57,092 nt of DNA from Ruminococcus sp. (GCA_004558485.1 SFCS01000012.1:1-57092), one strand, 5' to 3'. Positions 18,905 through 29,053 are shown, numbered from the stretch's first letter. The notes: generated by a model from the letters alone, not told the origin. Program-made: numbers and translations.

Positions 18905-19534
18905 TTACCCTCGCTCAAGACATTTGACCCATTCTTCCGCAATGATCGTGTTGGCAAATGTGGTAGGATGCACGCCGTCGTTCAGCACATAGCCGGGGCC
19001 GTATTTCTCGGCCTCTTCCGTAAAGCGCTCTTGCAGCGGAATAAACGCTGCGCCGAATTTATCCGCCACCTCACGGGAGATGCGTGCCCGCTCGTGTACA
19101 TCCTCGGTAAAGGCCTTCAGCCGCTCCGGTGTGGCGGCGGTGTTCTCACCCGGCAGCATGAACGGCTCCAGGATGATGACCTTCAGCGCCGGCAGCTCCC
19201 GCAGATAATCCTCCAGCATCATCTCATATACATCCCGATAGCGGGTGTGACTGGTGCCGTTATCGTTATCCAGACCATGCCACACATCGTTCACGCCGAT
19301 CAAGAAGCTCGCCACATCCGGCTTCAGACAGATGCCGTCGATCCGCTCACGGGCGTACAGATCGCTGATCCGGTCGCCGTTATGCCCACGGTTAAAGCAG
19401 GTATACTGCTGCGGATATTTGCGGTTCAGGATCGCCTGGATAAACAGCACATACCCTGACCCGACATTGTACGGATCGGCATAGTTGCGCCCGAAATCGG
19501 TGATCGAATCGCCCTGAAAGACGATATTCTTCAT
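18905..19534 (-). CDS. SGNH/GDSL-type esterase, cytoplasmic
   Basis: The 209-residue hydrolase probably removes acetyl groups from imported sugars. The SGNH blocks are visible: block I FQGDSIT with Ser10, block II NRGHNGD, block III IGVNDVW with Asn82, and block V NDGVHPT with Asp186/His189. There is no signal peptide. It is four bases from the following GH31 start and 12 bp after GH42, so it is translated as part of the cluster. It resembles rhamnogalacturonan acetylesterase/xylan esterase relatives, but specificity is an inference from context. Confidence 0.9.
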   Translation of the reverse strand: MKNIVFQGDSITDFGRNYADPYNVGSGYVLFIQAILNRKYPQQYTCFNRGHNGDRISDLYARERIDGICLKPDVASFLIGVNDVWHGLDNDNGTSHTRYRDVYEMMLEDYLRELPALKVIILEPFMLPGENTAATPERLKAFTEDVHERARISREVADKFGAAFIPLQERFTEEAEKYGPGYVLNDGVHPTTFANTIIAEEWVKCLERG

Positions 19535-19546
19535 TGCTTTTCCTCC

Positions 19547-21541
19547 TCATTCCTCCAGCAGCAGCACGCCATATGGAGGCAGCTGTGTATTCTCTCCTGT
19601 GATCTTGCCGGACAGCAGATCCGGCAGACCGCTCAGAGCCTGCGGCACCGGCTGCGGCTCGGTCGTAAAGTTGAGTACGAACCAGAACCTTTTGCCGTCT
19701 TTTTCCCGACAGGTGATCTCAAGCTTTGTCGGCTCATCGACCGGCGGCTGTACGCCGCTGCCCTGCACCACCTCGTCCACCAAACGGTCGAAGGCGGCGT
19801 CATCCGGCTTCGTGCCGAAATACCACGCCTGCCCCTGCCCGTACCGGTTGACGGTGACTGCCGCCGTGCCGGCATAAAAGCCGCTCCCATACCGTGCCTT
19901 GACCTCGGCGCCCGTGGGGCAAATCAAGTCGCACAAAAGCCCGCAGGTGTAGTCGTCTTTGCCGCCCACGCTGAGCTTTCGGCTTTCATCGGGCGGCAGC
20001 GCATCCCGCTCGTCCAGCCACAGGCCGCACACCTCGCGCAGCGGTCCGGGATAGCCGCCGGTATAGATCTTGTCGTTGCCGTCGGCCATACCGCTCATAT
20101 AGCCGGTGACCAGTGTGCCTCCCTGCCGCACATAGGCGGTCAGGTTGGCGGCGGTGTCGCCCTTGACCATATACAGCACCGGACACAGCACCAACGGATA
20201 TGCCGCCAGCGTGTCCGCCGACGCATCCGCCGGGATAAAGTCCACCGGGATGTGCCGCCGATACAGCGCATCATAAAACCGCCAAATTTCCGGCACATAG
20301 CGCAGATCTCGGCTGGGTCCGATGCTCATCTCCAGTGCCTGGTAGCTGTCCCAATCGAACACAATCGCCGCCTGTCCGCGCGTGGTGGCACCCACTGTTT
20401 TGTCGCCGAGCATTTTCAGTTCTGCGCCGAGAGCGGACAGCTCCCGGAAAACCCGGGTATCGCTGCGTCCGGAGTGGGAAATAAGGGCACTGTGGAATTT
20501 TTCGCAGCCGCCCACGGATTGCCGCATCTGAAAAAACAGCACCGCATCGCTGCCGTGGGCGATGCTCTGATAGCTTTGCGCACGGATCTCGCCCGGTTGC
20601 TTCAGGGTGTTATACGCCTGCCAATTCTGTTGAGACGGCGCCTGCTCCATCAAAAGGAACGGCGCATCCTTCAGCCCCCGCATCAGATCATGTGTCATGG
20701 CTGTTTCGCTCCACGGGGCGCGGTAACCGGGATAGCAGTCCCACGAAACAATGTCCATTTCTTTCGCCCAACGGAAGTAGTCCATCGTGCGGCAGGTGCC
20801 CATCAGGTTGGTAGTACACTTGGCGTCCGGAATCTCGGCCTTGATAATGTCCCGCTCCGCCTTGTAACAAGCCAGCTGCGAGTCGGAGTTAAAGCGGGCA
20901 TAGTCCAGCTTGATAGCACTCATAAAGGCCAGCCCCGCCTCGCCGTCGGCTAACTCGCTCGGTGCCACGATCTCGTCAAAATCGTAGAATGTGTGGCTCC
21001 AAAAGGCAGTGTTCCAAGCGGCGTTGAGTGCCTCAATGGTGCCGTATTTTTCTTTCAACCATACCCGAAAGGCTTTTTCGCAGTTTTCGCAATAGCACTC
21101 GCCTTCAAACTCATTGCCGATATGCCAATAGACAATGGCACGCTCGTTTTTATAGCGGGCGGCCAAACGCTGCACCAGCGCCCCGGCGTACCGGCGGTAT
21201 ACCGGACTGTTGGGACAAAAGTTGTGGCGCTTGCCGAATTTTTTGCGCACCCCGCGATAGTCGGAGCGCAGCACCTCAGGATGCTGTCGAGAAAGCCACG
21301 CCGGCACGGTCGAGGTCGAGGTCCCCATAATGATGTGATGTCCTGCCCGCGCGTGTCGCCGCACCGTCTCGTCAAGGGCGGAAAAGTCATATTCCTCTTC
21401 GTTTTTTTGCAGCAGCCCCCAGGCAAACACATTGAGCGTCACCGTATCCACCGAAGCCGCACGGAACATCTCCATGTCCTTGTTCCAGACCTCTTGTGAC
21501 CATTGCTCCGGATTATAGTCGCCACCAAATAAAATATTCAT
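19547..21541 (-). CDS. Glycoside hydrolase family 42 beta-galactosidase
   Basis: The 664-residue enzyme begins MNILFGGDYNPEQW, the standard GH42 start. It has VPAWLSRQHPEVL, the acid/base Glu in WHIGNEFEGEC (about residue 144) and the nucleophile Glu in FLLMEQAPSQQNW (about 299). A glutamine-amidotransferase-like trimerisation domain and a small C-terminal beta domain follow. It carries the GH42 zinc-ligand type cysteines (CYCENC). No signal peptide is present, so it acts on imported beta-galactosides. The start at 21541 has only a weak AAGAAG-type ribosome site; an upstream in-frame extension overlaps the esterase gene and looks spurious. Confidence 0.95.
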   Translation of the reverse strand: MNILFGGDYNPEQWSQEVWNKDMEMFRAASVDTVTLNVFAWGLLQKNEEEYDFSALDETVRRHARAGHHIIMGTSTSTVPAWLSRQHPEVLRSDYRGVRKKFGKRHNFCPNSPVYRRYAGALVQRLAARYKNERAIVYWHIGNEFEGECYCENCEKAFRVWLKEKYGTIEALNAAWNTAFWSHTFYDFDEIVAPSELADGEAGLAFMSAIKLDYARFNSDSQLACYKAERDIIKAEIPDAKCTTNLMGTCRTMDYFRWAKEMDIVSWDCYPGYRAPWSETAMTHDLMRGLKDAPFLLMEQAPSQQNWQAYNTLKQPGEIRAQSYQSIAHGSDAVLFFQMRQSVGGCEKFHSALISHSGRSDTRVFRELSALGAELKMLGDKTVGATTRGQAAIVFDWDSYQALEMSIGPSRDLRYVPEIWRFYDALYRRHIPVDFIPADASADTLAAYPLVLCPVLYMVKGDTAANLTAYVRQGGTLVTGYMSGMADGNDKIYTGGYPGPLREVCGLWLDERDALPPDESRKLSVGGKDDYTCGLLCDLICPTGAEVKARYGSGFYAGTAAVTVNRYGQGQAWYFGTKPDDAAFDRLVDEVVQGSGVQPPVDEPTKLEITCREKDGKRFWFVLNFTTEPQPVPQALSGLPDLLSGKITGENTQLPPYGVLLLEE

Positions 21542-21563
21542 TCGTTCGTCTTCTTTCTGTCGG

Positions 21564-22391
21564 TCACAGTCCGAATGTATCCGCCAGCCAGTCAACCGAC
21601 ATCCTGTGCCAGTTATAGTCCCGCGGGAACATCGAGCGGCTGCGCAAAATTCGTTGAGTAGTCAGTTGGATGCCGTGGCCGCCCTTTGGGTAGATGTGCA
21701 GCTCAAACGGGATGTTGTGCTCCCGCAGTGCTTTTGCATAGTACAGGCTGTTTTCCACCGGTACATCGGGGTCGTCAAAGCAGTGCCACAAAAAGGCGGG
21801 CGGTGTATCGTCGTTCACCCGCTTTTCTAACGAAACAAAGTCCCACAGTGATTCCTGCTCATCCTCGGTGCCCAGCAGCGCTCGGAAAGAACCCTTGTGC
21901 GCCTTATCGCCCGAGGTGATGACCGGATAGGAAAGTATCGTGGCGTCCGGTCGATGGTTGCGAGAGTTGATCTCTTCTTTGGTAAAGATCGTTTCGTTAT
22001 TCCACAGCGTTGACAACGAGGCGGCCAGATGTCCGCCGGCTGAAGAACCGCACACGGCGATCTTGTGGGGGTCGATGTGCCACTCTTGCGCGTGTTCCCG
22101 CGTGATCTCAAACGCACGGGCAACCTCTCTGAGCTGGCGGGGGTACACACCGCCGCCCCGCGTGGTGTAATTGACCACAACAGTGTTAAATCCGGCAGCG
22201 GCATAAGCCATAGCGTAGCGTTCACCCTCCCAGTATTCGCACACGCACTCATAGCCGCCGCCCGGGCAGATCACCACGGCGGGACGCAACGCCTCGCCGT
22301 CATCGCCGCTCAAAATGCACGCCGACATAAAAGGCTGAAACCCGTTCTTATCCGGCTCATCGGTCAAATTGAAATCGTAACGCTTTATCAT
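21564..22391 (-). CDS. Alpha/beta-hydrolase carbohydrate esterase
   Basis: The 275-residue cytoplasmic esterase belongs to the acetyl-esterase/BD-FAE type of alpha/beta hydrolases. The oxyanion motif is VVICPGGGYE (about 40-48), the nucleophile elbow CGSSAGGH has Ser117, and the C-terminal triad His is in YPKGGHGIQL, with an Asp in the preceding FDDPDVPV. Relatives deacetylate xylo- or manno-oligosaccharides. ATG at 22391 follows TGGAGGAAA. It lies 22 bp upstream of the GH42 start, within the run of sugar genes. Confidence 0.88.
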   Translation of the reverse strand: MIKRYDFNLTDEPDKNGFQPFMSACILSGDDGEALRPAVVICPGGGYECVCEYWEGERYAMAYAAAGFNTVVVNYTTRGGGVYPRQLREVARAFEITREHAQEWHIDPHKIAVCGSSAGGHLAASLSTLWNNETIFTKEEINSRNHRPDATILSYPVITSGDKAHKGSFRALLGTEDEQESLWDFVSLEKRVNDDTPPAFLWHCFDDPDVPVENSLYYAKALREHNIPFELHIYPKGGHGIQLTTQRILRSRSMFPRDYNWHRMSVDWLADTFGL

Positions 22392-22430
22392 CCTGTTTCC
22401 TCCATTTATAATGCTTTATATGCTTTCAAA

Positions 22431-23243
22431 TCAAATCTTTGTCATCGCACCCGGCTCAAAAATGATGTTCTTGCCGTTTGCACCGGCGAAAATGCGGATG
22501 CCGGATGGATTGAAAACGAGCGATCCGTCGCAGCTCTTTTGCAGACTTCTGTATGCCCTTATGTAGCGCGCGATCTCCCCGTTTGTAGCATACCACACAT
22601 CCGGCTGTCTGCCCACCTTCATGCAGAATTTCTCCAAAAGCTCCCAGCTGTCATTGTCGCCGAACTCATAGCTGTGACCCCACATATAAAACAGGCGCGG
22701 TCGCGCCGGCCGTACCTGCGGGGCAAGGGGCTGCAAAAAGCGGTCAACCAAGTCAAAAAGGCGATCCTCGGTGTGATGACAGGTCGTTTTCCAACGCATA
22801 AAATCCTTCGGCAGATCAAACTTTCCGGTCGAAACGGTCGTACGCGCGTAGGTTATGCCGCAAAGCGCCGCCGTCTCCGGTTCACCGTTTGTTTCATCGA
22901 GTCCGAACGGATAGGCAAGACCCTCCACAATCTTTCCCGTAAGCCTTTCGAGCCGCTTTCTGTCCTCCATGATCTCGTTGACGAGATCCACAGGCGTAAT
23001 CTCCGGGAGAAACGGGTGAGAAAGTGTGTGTGCTGCGACCTCATGATCGGCATACAGCTTTGATACTTCTTCCGCCTTGACAAAACCCGCCGTTCCCAAC
23101 TTTCCGCTGTTCAGATTAAATGTGCCGTGTATGCCGTTTCGATTGAGAATCTCTACCATTTTACGGTCATATTCCCTGCCGTCGTCATAACTCAGCGTCA
23201 GCGCTTTTAGCTTGAAATACGGAAAACGAAAATACATGCTCAT
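22431..23243 (-). CDS. Polysaccharide deacetylase (CE4-like)
   Basis: The 270-residue protein has the NodB homology fold: motif 1 TLSYDDG with metal-site Asp20/Asp21, motif 2 HTLSHP with His72 and His76 as metal ligands, and a later motif with YPFG (about 111-114) and YMWGHSYEF. It lacks a signal peptide and is shorter than cell-wall CE4 enzymes, so a role on imported N- or O-acetylated sugars is likely. The motifs deviate slightly from the classic TFDDG/H-S-H-P pattern. It sits between the esterase and the damaged interval before the GH2 gene. Confidence 0.85.
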   Translation of the reverse strand: MSMYFRFPYFKLKALTLSYDDGREYDRKMVEILNRNGIHGTFNLNSGKLGTAGFVKAEEVSKLYADHEVAAHTLSHPFLPEITPVDLVNEIMEDRKRLERLTGKIVEGLAYPFGLDETNGEPETAALCGITYARTTVSTGKFDLPKDFMRWKTTCHHTEDRLFDLVDRFLQPLAPQVRPARPRLFYMWGHSYEFGDNDSWELLEKFCMKVGRQPDVWYATNGEIARYIRAYRSLQKSCDGSLVFNPSGIRIFAGANGKNIIFEPGAMTKI

Positions 23244-23327
23244 TCTTTTCCCCTCGTTTCTTTCGGATGCCGTGCATATGCGGACGGCAGCGCAACCGCC
23301 CGCAAATGCCAGTTCTTTTTTGCTATG

Positions 23328-23423
23328 TCATTCGGTTTTCAGGCTTTTCAGTGTCACCGACCCCGGCAGCCCATTTTGCACAAGGCTGTCCAAATAGCCT
23401 GACATTTTTGAAAAATCGTGCAT
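23328..23423 (-). pseudogene. Scar: hydrolase-like start fused to a copy of the GH106-like gene end
   Basis: A 31-codon frame starts MHDFSKMSGYLDSLVQNGLP, which resembles the beginning of class C beta-lactamase-type serine hydrolases. It then ends in SVTLKSLK, the same ending as the GH106-like protein. About 20 identical bases at 23339-23364 and 26392-26417 underlie that match. The simplest reading is a gene removed by recombination between two short repeats. The rest of the 206-bp gap (23244-23449) holds no gene. Confidence 0.45.
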
Positions 23424-23449
23424 GGTCTGTCTCTTTCCAACGGCAACCG

Positions 23450-26371
23450 TCACTTTGTCAGAGCCACCGTAAAGTCAATCGTCTTTTCAGATAGCTTATA
23501 TTCCTCTAAGATCTCCGGCCCGCAGGATTGCGATCCCACACCGGTCATCTTATAGTCCACGCACAGCACACTGGCCGGGTAACGCACAAGCTCCCAGTCG
23601 TGCTTTTTCTCTGCCAGCTCCTCCTGCGTATAGCCAAGGCAACTGAATGAGAACGCCCGGTCGGCCGTGACATTTAGGCTATCGCCCCCGCCGCACACCG
23701 TGAGCCGATCGCAGCCATAGTGTGATCCACTTTCCTGCGGCCGGATGCAGCAGGTGTACTGTTCATCCACCGTGGAGCGATACCGGCCGAATTTGGCGGC
23801 ATTGCGCTTATCGATGTAGCTTTCCTGCGGCCCGTAGCCCAGATAGTCCAGCTGCTCCATATCCCGCCGCACAAACAGACGCACACCAAAGCGGGGCAGA
23901 TACCGCAGCTTTTCGTTGACTGTGGCGTGGATCGCCACAGTAATCCCGCCGGCACAGGGCGCATATTCGATCTTGGCACGGCACACCGGCTCGTAGGAGG
24001 AATACCCCATCGCCAAATGGCAGGATACCCGGTCGCCGTCGCTCTCGATCCGATAAATCTTGGGAATCATCCGATCGGCAAAGATCTTTTTCCAGTTATC
24101 CCGGATGTTGCAGTCGTTATCCAGCGGCGCACGGTAGGCATTGAGCTGCATCGGCTTGGCCAGCAGTTCCCGCCCATCCCGCATGAACGACACGATCATG
24201 CCGCTTCTCTTGCTGATGGTGACGGTGATAGCATCTACGATAAGAATAAAGCGGTCGTCTTCTTCCTGTACCGTGCCTTTGGCGGCCGCCGGCAACACCG
24301 GCTTTGCCTGACAAAGCGTGAACTGCTCAAAGCCGACCTCTTGCCCATCCCGCAGGATGTCGATATCCAGCGTCACATGATCCCCCTGCACACCTTCGGC
24401 TTCGGGGATCGCTACGGTGCAGCTCTGCCGTGGCGGCAAGATCAGCGTGATCTGCCGCTCATTCAGCACCCGGCCGTTATCGGCCACTGTGCAGCGGAAG
24501 GTGTACTGTTCGTCGATCGGGGCAAAGTCGAGCATATTTCGGAAAAGGTAGCCGTTCTCTGTGCGGGCGATCCGCACGGGGCGGTGGACATTCTTGGCGT
24601 CCAGTGCCCCGGCGTGCAGCCGCCGATCCGGCAGCACCATGCCGTCGATGCAGAAGTTGCCGTCATTGACCAACTCACCAAAGTCGCCGCCATAGGCGTA
24701 TTTCGGCTGTCCGTCAGCGGTATCGCCCAGATAGATGCCCTGATCGCACCACTCCCAAATGAACGCCCCGGCCACGGCATCGTTTCCGTCGATCAGCTTG
24801 TGATAGACCTCCAGATCGCCGGGGCCGTTGCCCATGGAATGACAGTATTCGCATACGATCAGCGGACGACCGTTGGCATTCGGCTCGCTTTGCGGGTAGT
24901 CCCGCACATATTCATAGGTCGGGTACATTTTAGAGACCGTATCCAATTCATGCTCGCCCTTGCCGTCCAAGCAGTTACGGAAACCTTCATAATGCGTGGG
25001 GCGTGTGGGATCCAGCTCTTTGATCAGCCGAGCAGCCGCACGCAGGTTATCGCCGTAGCCGCTCTCGTTGCCCAGCGACCACAGGATCACGCTTGGGCGG
25101 TTCATATCCCGGCTCACCAACAGCCGCTGCCGATCCAGAATTGCATCGGTAAACCGCTCGTCCTGTGCGATCAGGGCGATCCCGTTATACTCGTCCTTCC
25201 ATTCAAAGGTGTTATACACCTCTACACAACCATGCGTTTCCAGATCGGCCTCATCAATTACATAGAAGCCCAACTCATCGCACAGCTGGTAAAACTCCGG
25301 TGCATTGGGATAGTGCGAGGTGCGCACGGCGTTCAAATTCAGGCTTTTCATCAGTTCAAGATCGTGACGCATGGCCTCGTAGGAGCAATAGAAGCCGCTT
25401 TTTGCATCAAAATCATGGCGGTTCACGCCCTTCAGCTTGATTCGACGACCATTGAGCCACAAAGCGCAGTCTTTGACCTCGATCTTGCGGATGCCGACCT
25501 GTTCATAGAGGATCTCATCTCCGCACAGGATCTTCAACCGGTACAGGCTGGGCGTTTCTGCCGTCCAGCACCGCGGCTGCTCCACAGCAAAAGAAACTGT
25601 CTTACCGTCCTGCTCACCTAGCAGCTCACCGGTCGGAGCGAACAGACACACGGTACAGGACTTTTGGCTGTCGATCTTCACATGGATATCAGCGTGCGCC
25701 CTATCATCGGTCAGCACCGTCGTTATCCGGTAGTCACGCACCGTGCCGCTCTCTCGGGCAAGGATATACACCTCACGGAAAATGCCGGACATCCTCCATT
25801 TATCCTGATCCTCCAAATAGGTGCCGTCACAATATTTCAGCACCACGACGGCGATCTGGTTGTTCCCATCGTGCAAATACTCGGTGATGTCGAATTCGCT
25901 GGTCGCATGAGATACCTGACTGTATCCGACGAATGAGCCGTTGATGAACAGATAAAAGCAGGAGTCTACGCCCTCGAACACCAGCACCCGGCGCTTGTCG
26001 TCCGGCGTGTAGGAAAAGTTGCGCCGGTACACGCCCACCGGGTTTTGATCCGGCACATAGGGCGGATCGTAGGGGATGGGGTATCGGATATTGGTGTACT
26101 GGGGTTTGCCATAGCCGTGCAGCTGCCAGTTGGACGGTACGGGAAGGCTGGCGACCGCCGGGCGGGTCAGCAGATCCTCCGGCAGATCGTCCGGACACTC
26201 ATAGTAATCAAAGCTCCAATTGCCGCACAGCGAGGTAAACAGCGCCGAGCTATCCCGCCGACCGTTTTCCTGTCCGCGGGCAAACGGGATAAAATAAGCG
26301 TGCGGCGTCAGCGTGCCGATGTGCAGCTTTTGCGGATCTTCATGCAGAGTAAGAACAGATCGCCATGTCAT
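23450..26371 (-). CDS. lacZ: Glycoside hydrolase family 2 beta-galactosidase (LacZ type)
   Basis: The 973-residue protein matches the long LacZ architecture. It has a jelly-roll sugar-binding domain (FDYYECPDDLP, VPSNWQLHGYGKPQYTNIRY), immunoglobulin-like domains, and a TIM barrel with acid/base Glu in LWSLGNESGYGDN (about residue 436) and nucleophile Glu in IVCEYCHSMGNG (about 508). The C-terminal Bgal_small_N supersandwich has YDYLGYGPQESYIDK-type sequence. There is no signal peptide. Two families of beta-galactosidase (GH2 and GH42) in one operon suggest more than one galactosidic linkage in the target. ATG at 26371 follows GGAGGAAA. Confidence 0.96.
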   Translation of the reverse strand: MTWRSVLTLHEDPQKLHIGTLTPHAYFIPFARGQENGRRDSSALFTSLCGNWSFDYYECPDDLPEDLLTRPAVASLPVPSNWQLHGYGKPQYTNIRYPIPYDPPYVPDQNPVGVYRRNFSYTPDDKRRVLVFEGVDSCFYLFINGSFVGYSQVSHATSEFDITEYLHDGNNQIAVVVLKYCDGTYLEDQDKWRMSGIFREVYILARESGTVRDYRITTVLTDDRAHADIHVKIDSQKSCTVCLFAPTGELLGEQDGKTVSFAVEQPRCWTAETPSLYRLKILCGDEILYEQVGIRKIEVKDCALWLNGRRIKLKGVNRHDFDAKSGFYCSYEAMRHDLELMKSLNLNAVRTSHYPNAPEFYQLCDELGFYVIDEADLETHGCVEVYNTFEWKDEYNGIALIAQDERFTDAILDRQRLLVSRDMNRPSVILWSLGNESGYGDNLRAAARLIKELDPTRPTHYEGFRNCLDGKGEHELDTVSKMYPTYEYVRDYPQSEPNANGRPLIVCEYCHSMGNGPGDLEVYHKLIDGNDAVAGAFIWEWCDQGIYLGDTADGQPKYAYGGDFGELVNDGNFCIDGMVLPDRRLHAGALDAKNVHRPVRIARTENGYLFRNMLDFAPIDEQYTFRCTVADNGRVLNERQITLILPPRQSCTVAIPEAEGVQGDHVTLDIDILRDGQEVGFEQFTLCQAKPVLPAAAKGTVQEEDDRFILIVDAITVTISKRSGMIVSFMRDGRELLAKPMQLNAYRAPLDNDCNIRDNWKKIFADRMIPKIYRIESDGDRVSCHLAMGYSSYEPVCRAKIEYAPCAGGITVAIHATVNEKLRYLPRFGVRLFVRRDMEQLDYLGYGPQESYIDKRNAAKFGRYRSTVDEQYTCCIRPQESGSHYGCDRLTVCGGGDSLNVTADRAFSFSCLGYTQEELAEKKHDWELVRYPASVLCVDYKMTGVGSQSCGPEILEEYKLSEKTIDFTVALTK

Positions 26372-26387
26372 TGGTGTTTCCTCCTGA

Positions 26388-28955
26388 TCATTTCAGGCTT
26401 TTCAGTGTCACCGGTCCCATCACGCCGCCGGGCAGCAGCTGCAGATAGATCGAGAAGCGGTCGTGGATGCGGTTGACCAGCGTGTTGGCGGCAGTGATCT
26501 CCAGCGTGTTTTCGCCTGCCTGTACGGCTGCGGAAATGTCCCAAGCATACGGCTCGCTGATCCGGATGCCCAGATCCTGCCCGTTGACCTTCAGTCGTGC
26601 TGTGTGGCCGACCTTGCCGAGATCCAGCATATACCGCCCCGCTTTTTCCATTGTGAATGTCGCCGTATACCGCATTTCCCCGGAGAAATCCGGCAGTCCG
26701 TTTTTGCCGGTGATGTTGAATAGCCCGCTCTCCCTGCGATAAGGCGTAAATACCTTTTCCATTCCGCTCTGACGCAGCGCGATGTCCCATTTAAGATCCA
26801 GCGGCCGGGTTTCCGTCACTTCGGTCAAAGCGGCAAACTGTGCCGCGCCAAAAGCACCGAAGCAGAAGATCGCCGACTCACCGGGCTGCAGGCTGACACG
26901 CACCGTACCGTCCTGTGTGTGCAGGCGCACGATCTCGTCGTTATGCAGCCGCAGGCGCAGGCAGTCCCCGGTCACCGGCAAGGAGACCGCGGCGTTTTCC
27001 ACCGCGTACGGCGCCTCATTCATCAGCATATAGAACCGGTCGTCGCCGTCCTTGAATTCAGCGATGCGTACAAACGGCTCAAAGGTGCCGTAGTCATGGG
27101 CAAGTCTCTTCTCGCGGATTGTTTGCAAAAGCTGCGTGCCGCTTGCCCGCTGTCCGACCGCCTGCGGATAGCGGCAGGGCGCGCTTTCCAGCGTGAACAC
27201 CGGCAGTCCGGCAGCCGCAAAGCGTTCCGAAAGCATGAGCAGCTCCGTCGGATAATGCTTTGCTTCCGGCACAATGAGGAAGGTATGCTCGTGTCCGTTG
27301 ACGATCAGCTTGCCGTCCCGGCACTCGGCCGTTTTCAGTGCATCCAGCGGCAGGATATCGTAGTCGATGTGGGCATCGTACAGCAGTTTTGCCGCATCGT
27401 CGCAATAGGCAAAGTCGCCGTCGCTCATCCATTCGTTCTCCGCATAATAGAATATAGCGCCGGGAGCGGTGCGCTCTGTGCCGCACAGCAGATGCGCCGC
27501 CTTGTTTGTATAGCGCATCAATGCGCCGAAGCCGTCATACTGCGGATTATTGCCGTCCGCGTAAAAATGCGGCGGACAGTCTTCATAAGGGTACTGCGTC
27601 GAAAAGGCGTGCGGTACAAAGTGATTGATTCCCCGCACCAACAGGTGGTCGATGATCCATTTCATCAGCGGTGTCCCCGCCGCCCAACCGTAAGCACCAA
27701 ACACCTCGCACATGGCATCCCCGTGCATATGCGGCTCGATACGCGCAAGCGAAGATGCCAGATGCGCAAGGATATAGTGAAAGAATTTCGGGTCTGCCAC
27801 ACCGCCCGCGATGGGCGACGAGGTAGGATACTGCCCGAAGCCGGGCACGGTCTGATGCAGCACGATGTCGATGCCCGCCATGTCCTGCCCGCTCAGTGCG
27901 CGGAAATAATGTCCCGCACTGCCGCCGATGCGGGAGTGGGCATTCATATCCTCGATGATATGACCGATATACCGCACCCCGTGCGCACGGCACCAATCGC
28001 CCAGAGCATAGGAAAAATTCTCATTCCAAATGCGGGTGAGCGCATTCATATAGGAAAGCCGCACCTCGGCGGGATCGTCGGCATAGGGATACCACAGCGT
28101 GGGGATCATCGCCACAGGGTCATCGATTCCGTCCGCCCGCATCCGCTCTGCGACATTTTCGCGCCACGGCAGCGCCGTACCGGCTTGCCCGATGGTGCGA
28201 TAGTAAAACGGCACATCGCTGCCGAACGGCCCTAAATGCTCACAGCCGAAGCTGGGTTCGTCGGAGAAAAAGCCGGCAATGGTCTTGCCGAACTCGTCGG
28301 CATATCTGGCATAGTGTTTTTCGTATACGGCGTCGATCAGCAGCTGCACCGATTCGCGGGACAGCATATTGATGAACCAGCGATGGTCACCGGGTGAACC
28401 GTAGGGCGTGTCATAAATCATAAACACGCGCCAGCAGCCCTCCGGCAGATCAAAGAAGGCAAAATCGGAGTCTTCATCCTTGTGCAGCACGATGGGCTGC
28501 CCCGTAATCTCCTCCAAATTTTCGGTGCGACGGAAGGCAACGATGCAAAGCAGGCTCTCTCTATCGTTTGCAAGCGGCACAAGAACGGAGGCGTCCGTCG
28601 CCGGTCCCATCAGATCCACATGGTGCTCCCGCAGATAGTGGCGGCAATGCTCCGGGTGCTCCCTTTCGAGCAACCCGTTGGCATAGCCGGTGGGGAAATG
28701 CTTATCGTCCAATATCCATACCCGCATGTCGCGTTTTTTGGCAGCGGCAAGAACCCGATCCATCTGCTCCCACCAGCCCGGACCGGCATAGTCCTCAAAG
28801 GGGCGCGCCTCCACACAGATCTCACGGATGCCGCAGGCGCGAATTGCCTCGATCTGCGGTTCTGCCAGTTCCGGATGCCCCTCATACGGCCAGAAAAACG
28901 GCAGCACATAGCTGCCCTCTTGTCCGTTCATCATCTGCTCCAGTCGCTTGTTCAT
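26388..28955 (-). CDS. GH106-like putative glycosidase with C-terminal sugar-binding domain
   Basis: The 855-residue protein begins with a TIM-barrel-like region (PFFWPYEGHPELAEPQIEAI, CVEARPFEDYAGPGWWEQMD, RVWILDDKHFPTGYANG, IAGFFSDEPSF). This resembles the large group of alpha-L-rhamnosidase (GH106)-like proteins of gut bacteria. A glutamine-amidotransferase-like middle part follows. It ends in a galactose-binding/GH2-type jelly roll (about 740-855, GRYMLDLGKVGHTARLKVNG, ENTLEITAANTLVNRIHDR). No signal peptide is evident. The acidic pair in FFSDEPSF is a candidate catalytic site. Rhamnosidase activity is possible but not shown by sequence alone. Confidence 0.72.
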   Translation of the reverse strand: MNKRLEQMMNGQEGSYVLPFFWPYEGHPELAEPQIEAIRACGIREICVEARPFEDYAGPGWWEQMDRVLAAAKKRDMRVWILDDKHFPTGYANGLLEREHPEHCRHYLREHHVDLMGPATDASVLVPLANDRESLLCIVAFRRTENLEEITGQPIVLHKDEDSDFAFFDLPEGCWRVFMIYDTPYGSPGDHRWFINMLSRESVQLLIDAVYEKHYARYADEFGKTIAGFFSDEPSFGCEHLGPFGSDVPFYYRTIGQAGTALPWRENVAERMRADGIDDPVAMIPTLWYPYADDPAEVRLSYMNALTRIWNENFSYALGDWCRAHGVRYIGHIIEDMNAHSRIGGSAGHYFRALSGQDMAGIDIVLHQTVPGFGQYPTSSPIAGGVADPKFFHYILAHLASSLARIEPHMHGDAMCEVFGAYGWAAGTPLMKWIIDHLLVRGINHFVPHAFSTQYPYEDCPPHFYADGNNPQYDGFGALMRYTNKAAHLLCGTERTAPGAIFYYAENEWMSDGDFAYCDDAAKLLYDAHIDYDILPLDALKTAECRDGKLIVNGHEHTFLIVPEAKHYPTELLMLSERFAAAGLPVFTLESAPCRYPQAVGQRASGTQLLQTIREKRLAHDYGTFEPFVRIAEFKDGDDRFYMLMNEAPYAVENAAVSLPVTGDCLRLRLHNDEIVRLHTQDGTVRVSLQPGESAIFCFGAFGAAQFAALTEVTETRPLDLKWDIALRQSGMEKVFTPYRRESGLFNITGKNGLPDFSGEMRYTATFTMEKAGRYMLDLGKVGHTARLKVNGQDLGIRISEPYAWDISAAVQAGENTLEITAANTLVNRIHDRFSIYLQLLPGGVMGPVTLKSLK

Positions 28956-29053
28956 TTCTTGTCCTCCAATACTTTTGAGACACAGGGTAATATATCCTTA
29001 TTCTCTCGGTTCGAGAAGTTGTTTTCAAATTCAGCGGCAGGTCATCGACCCGC

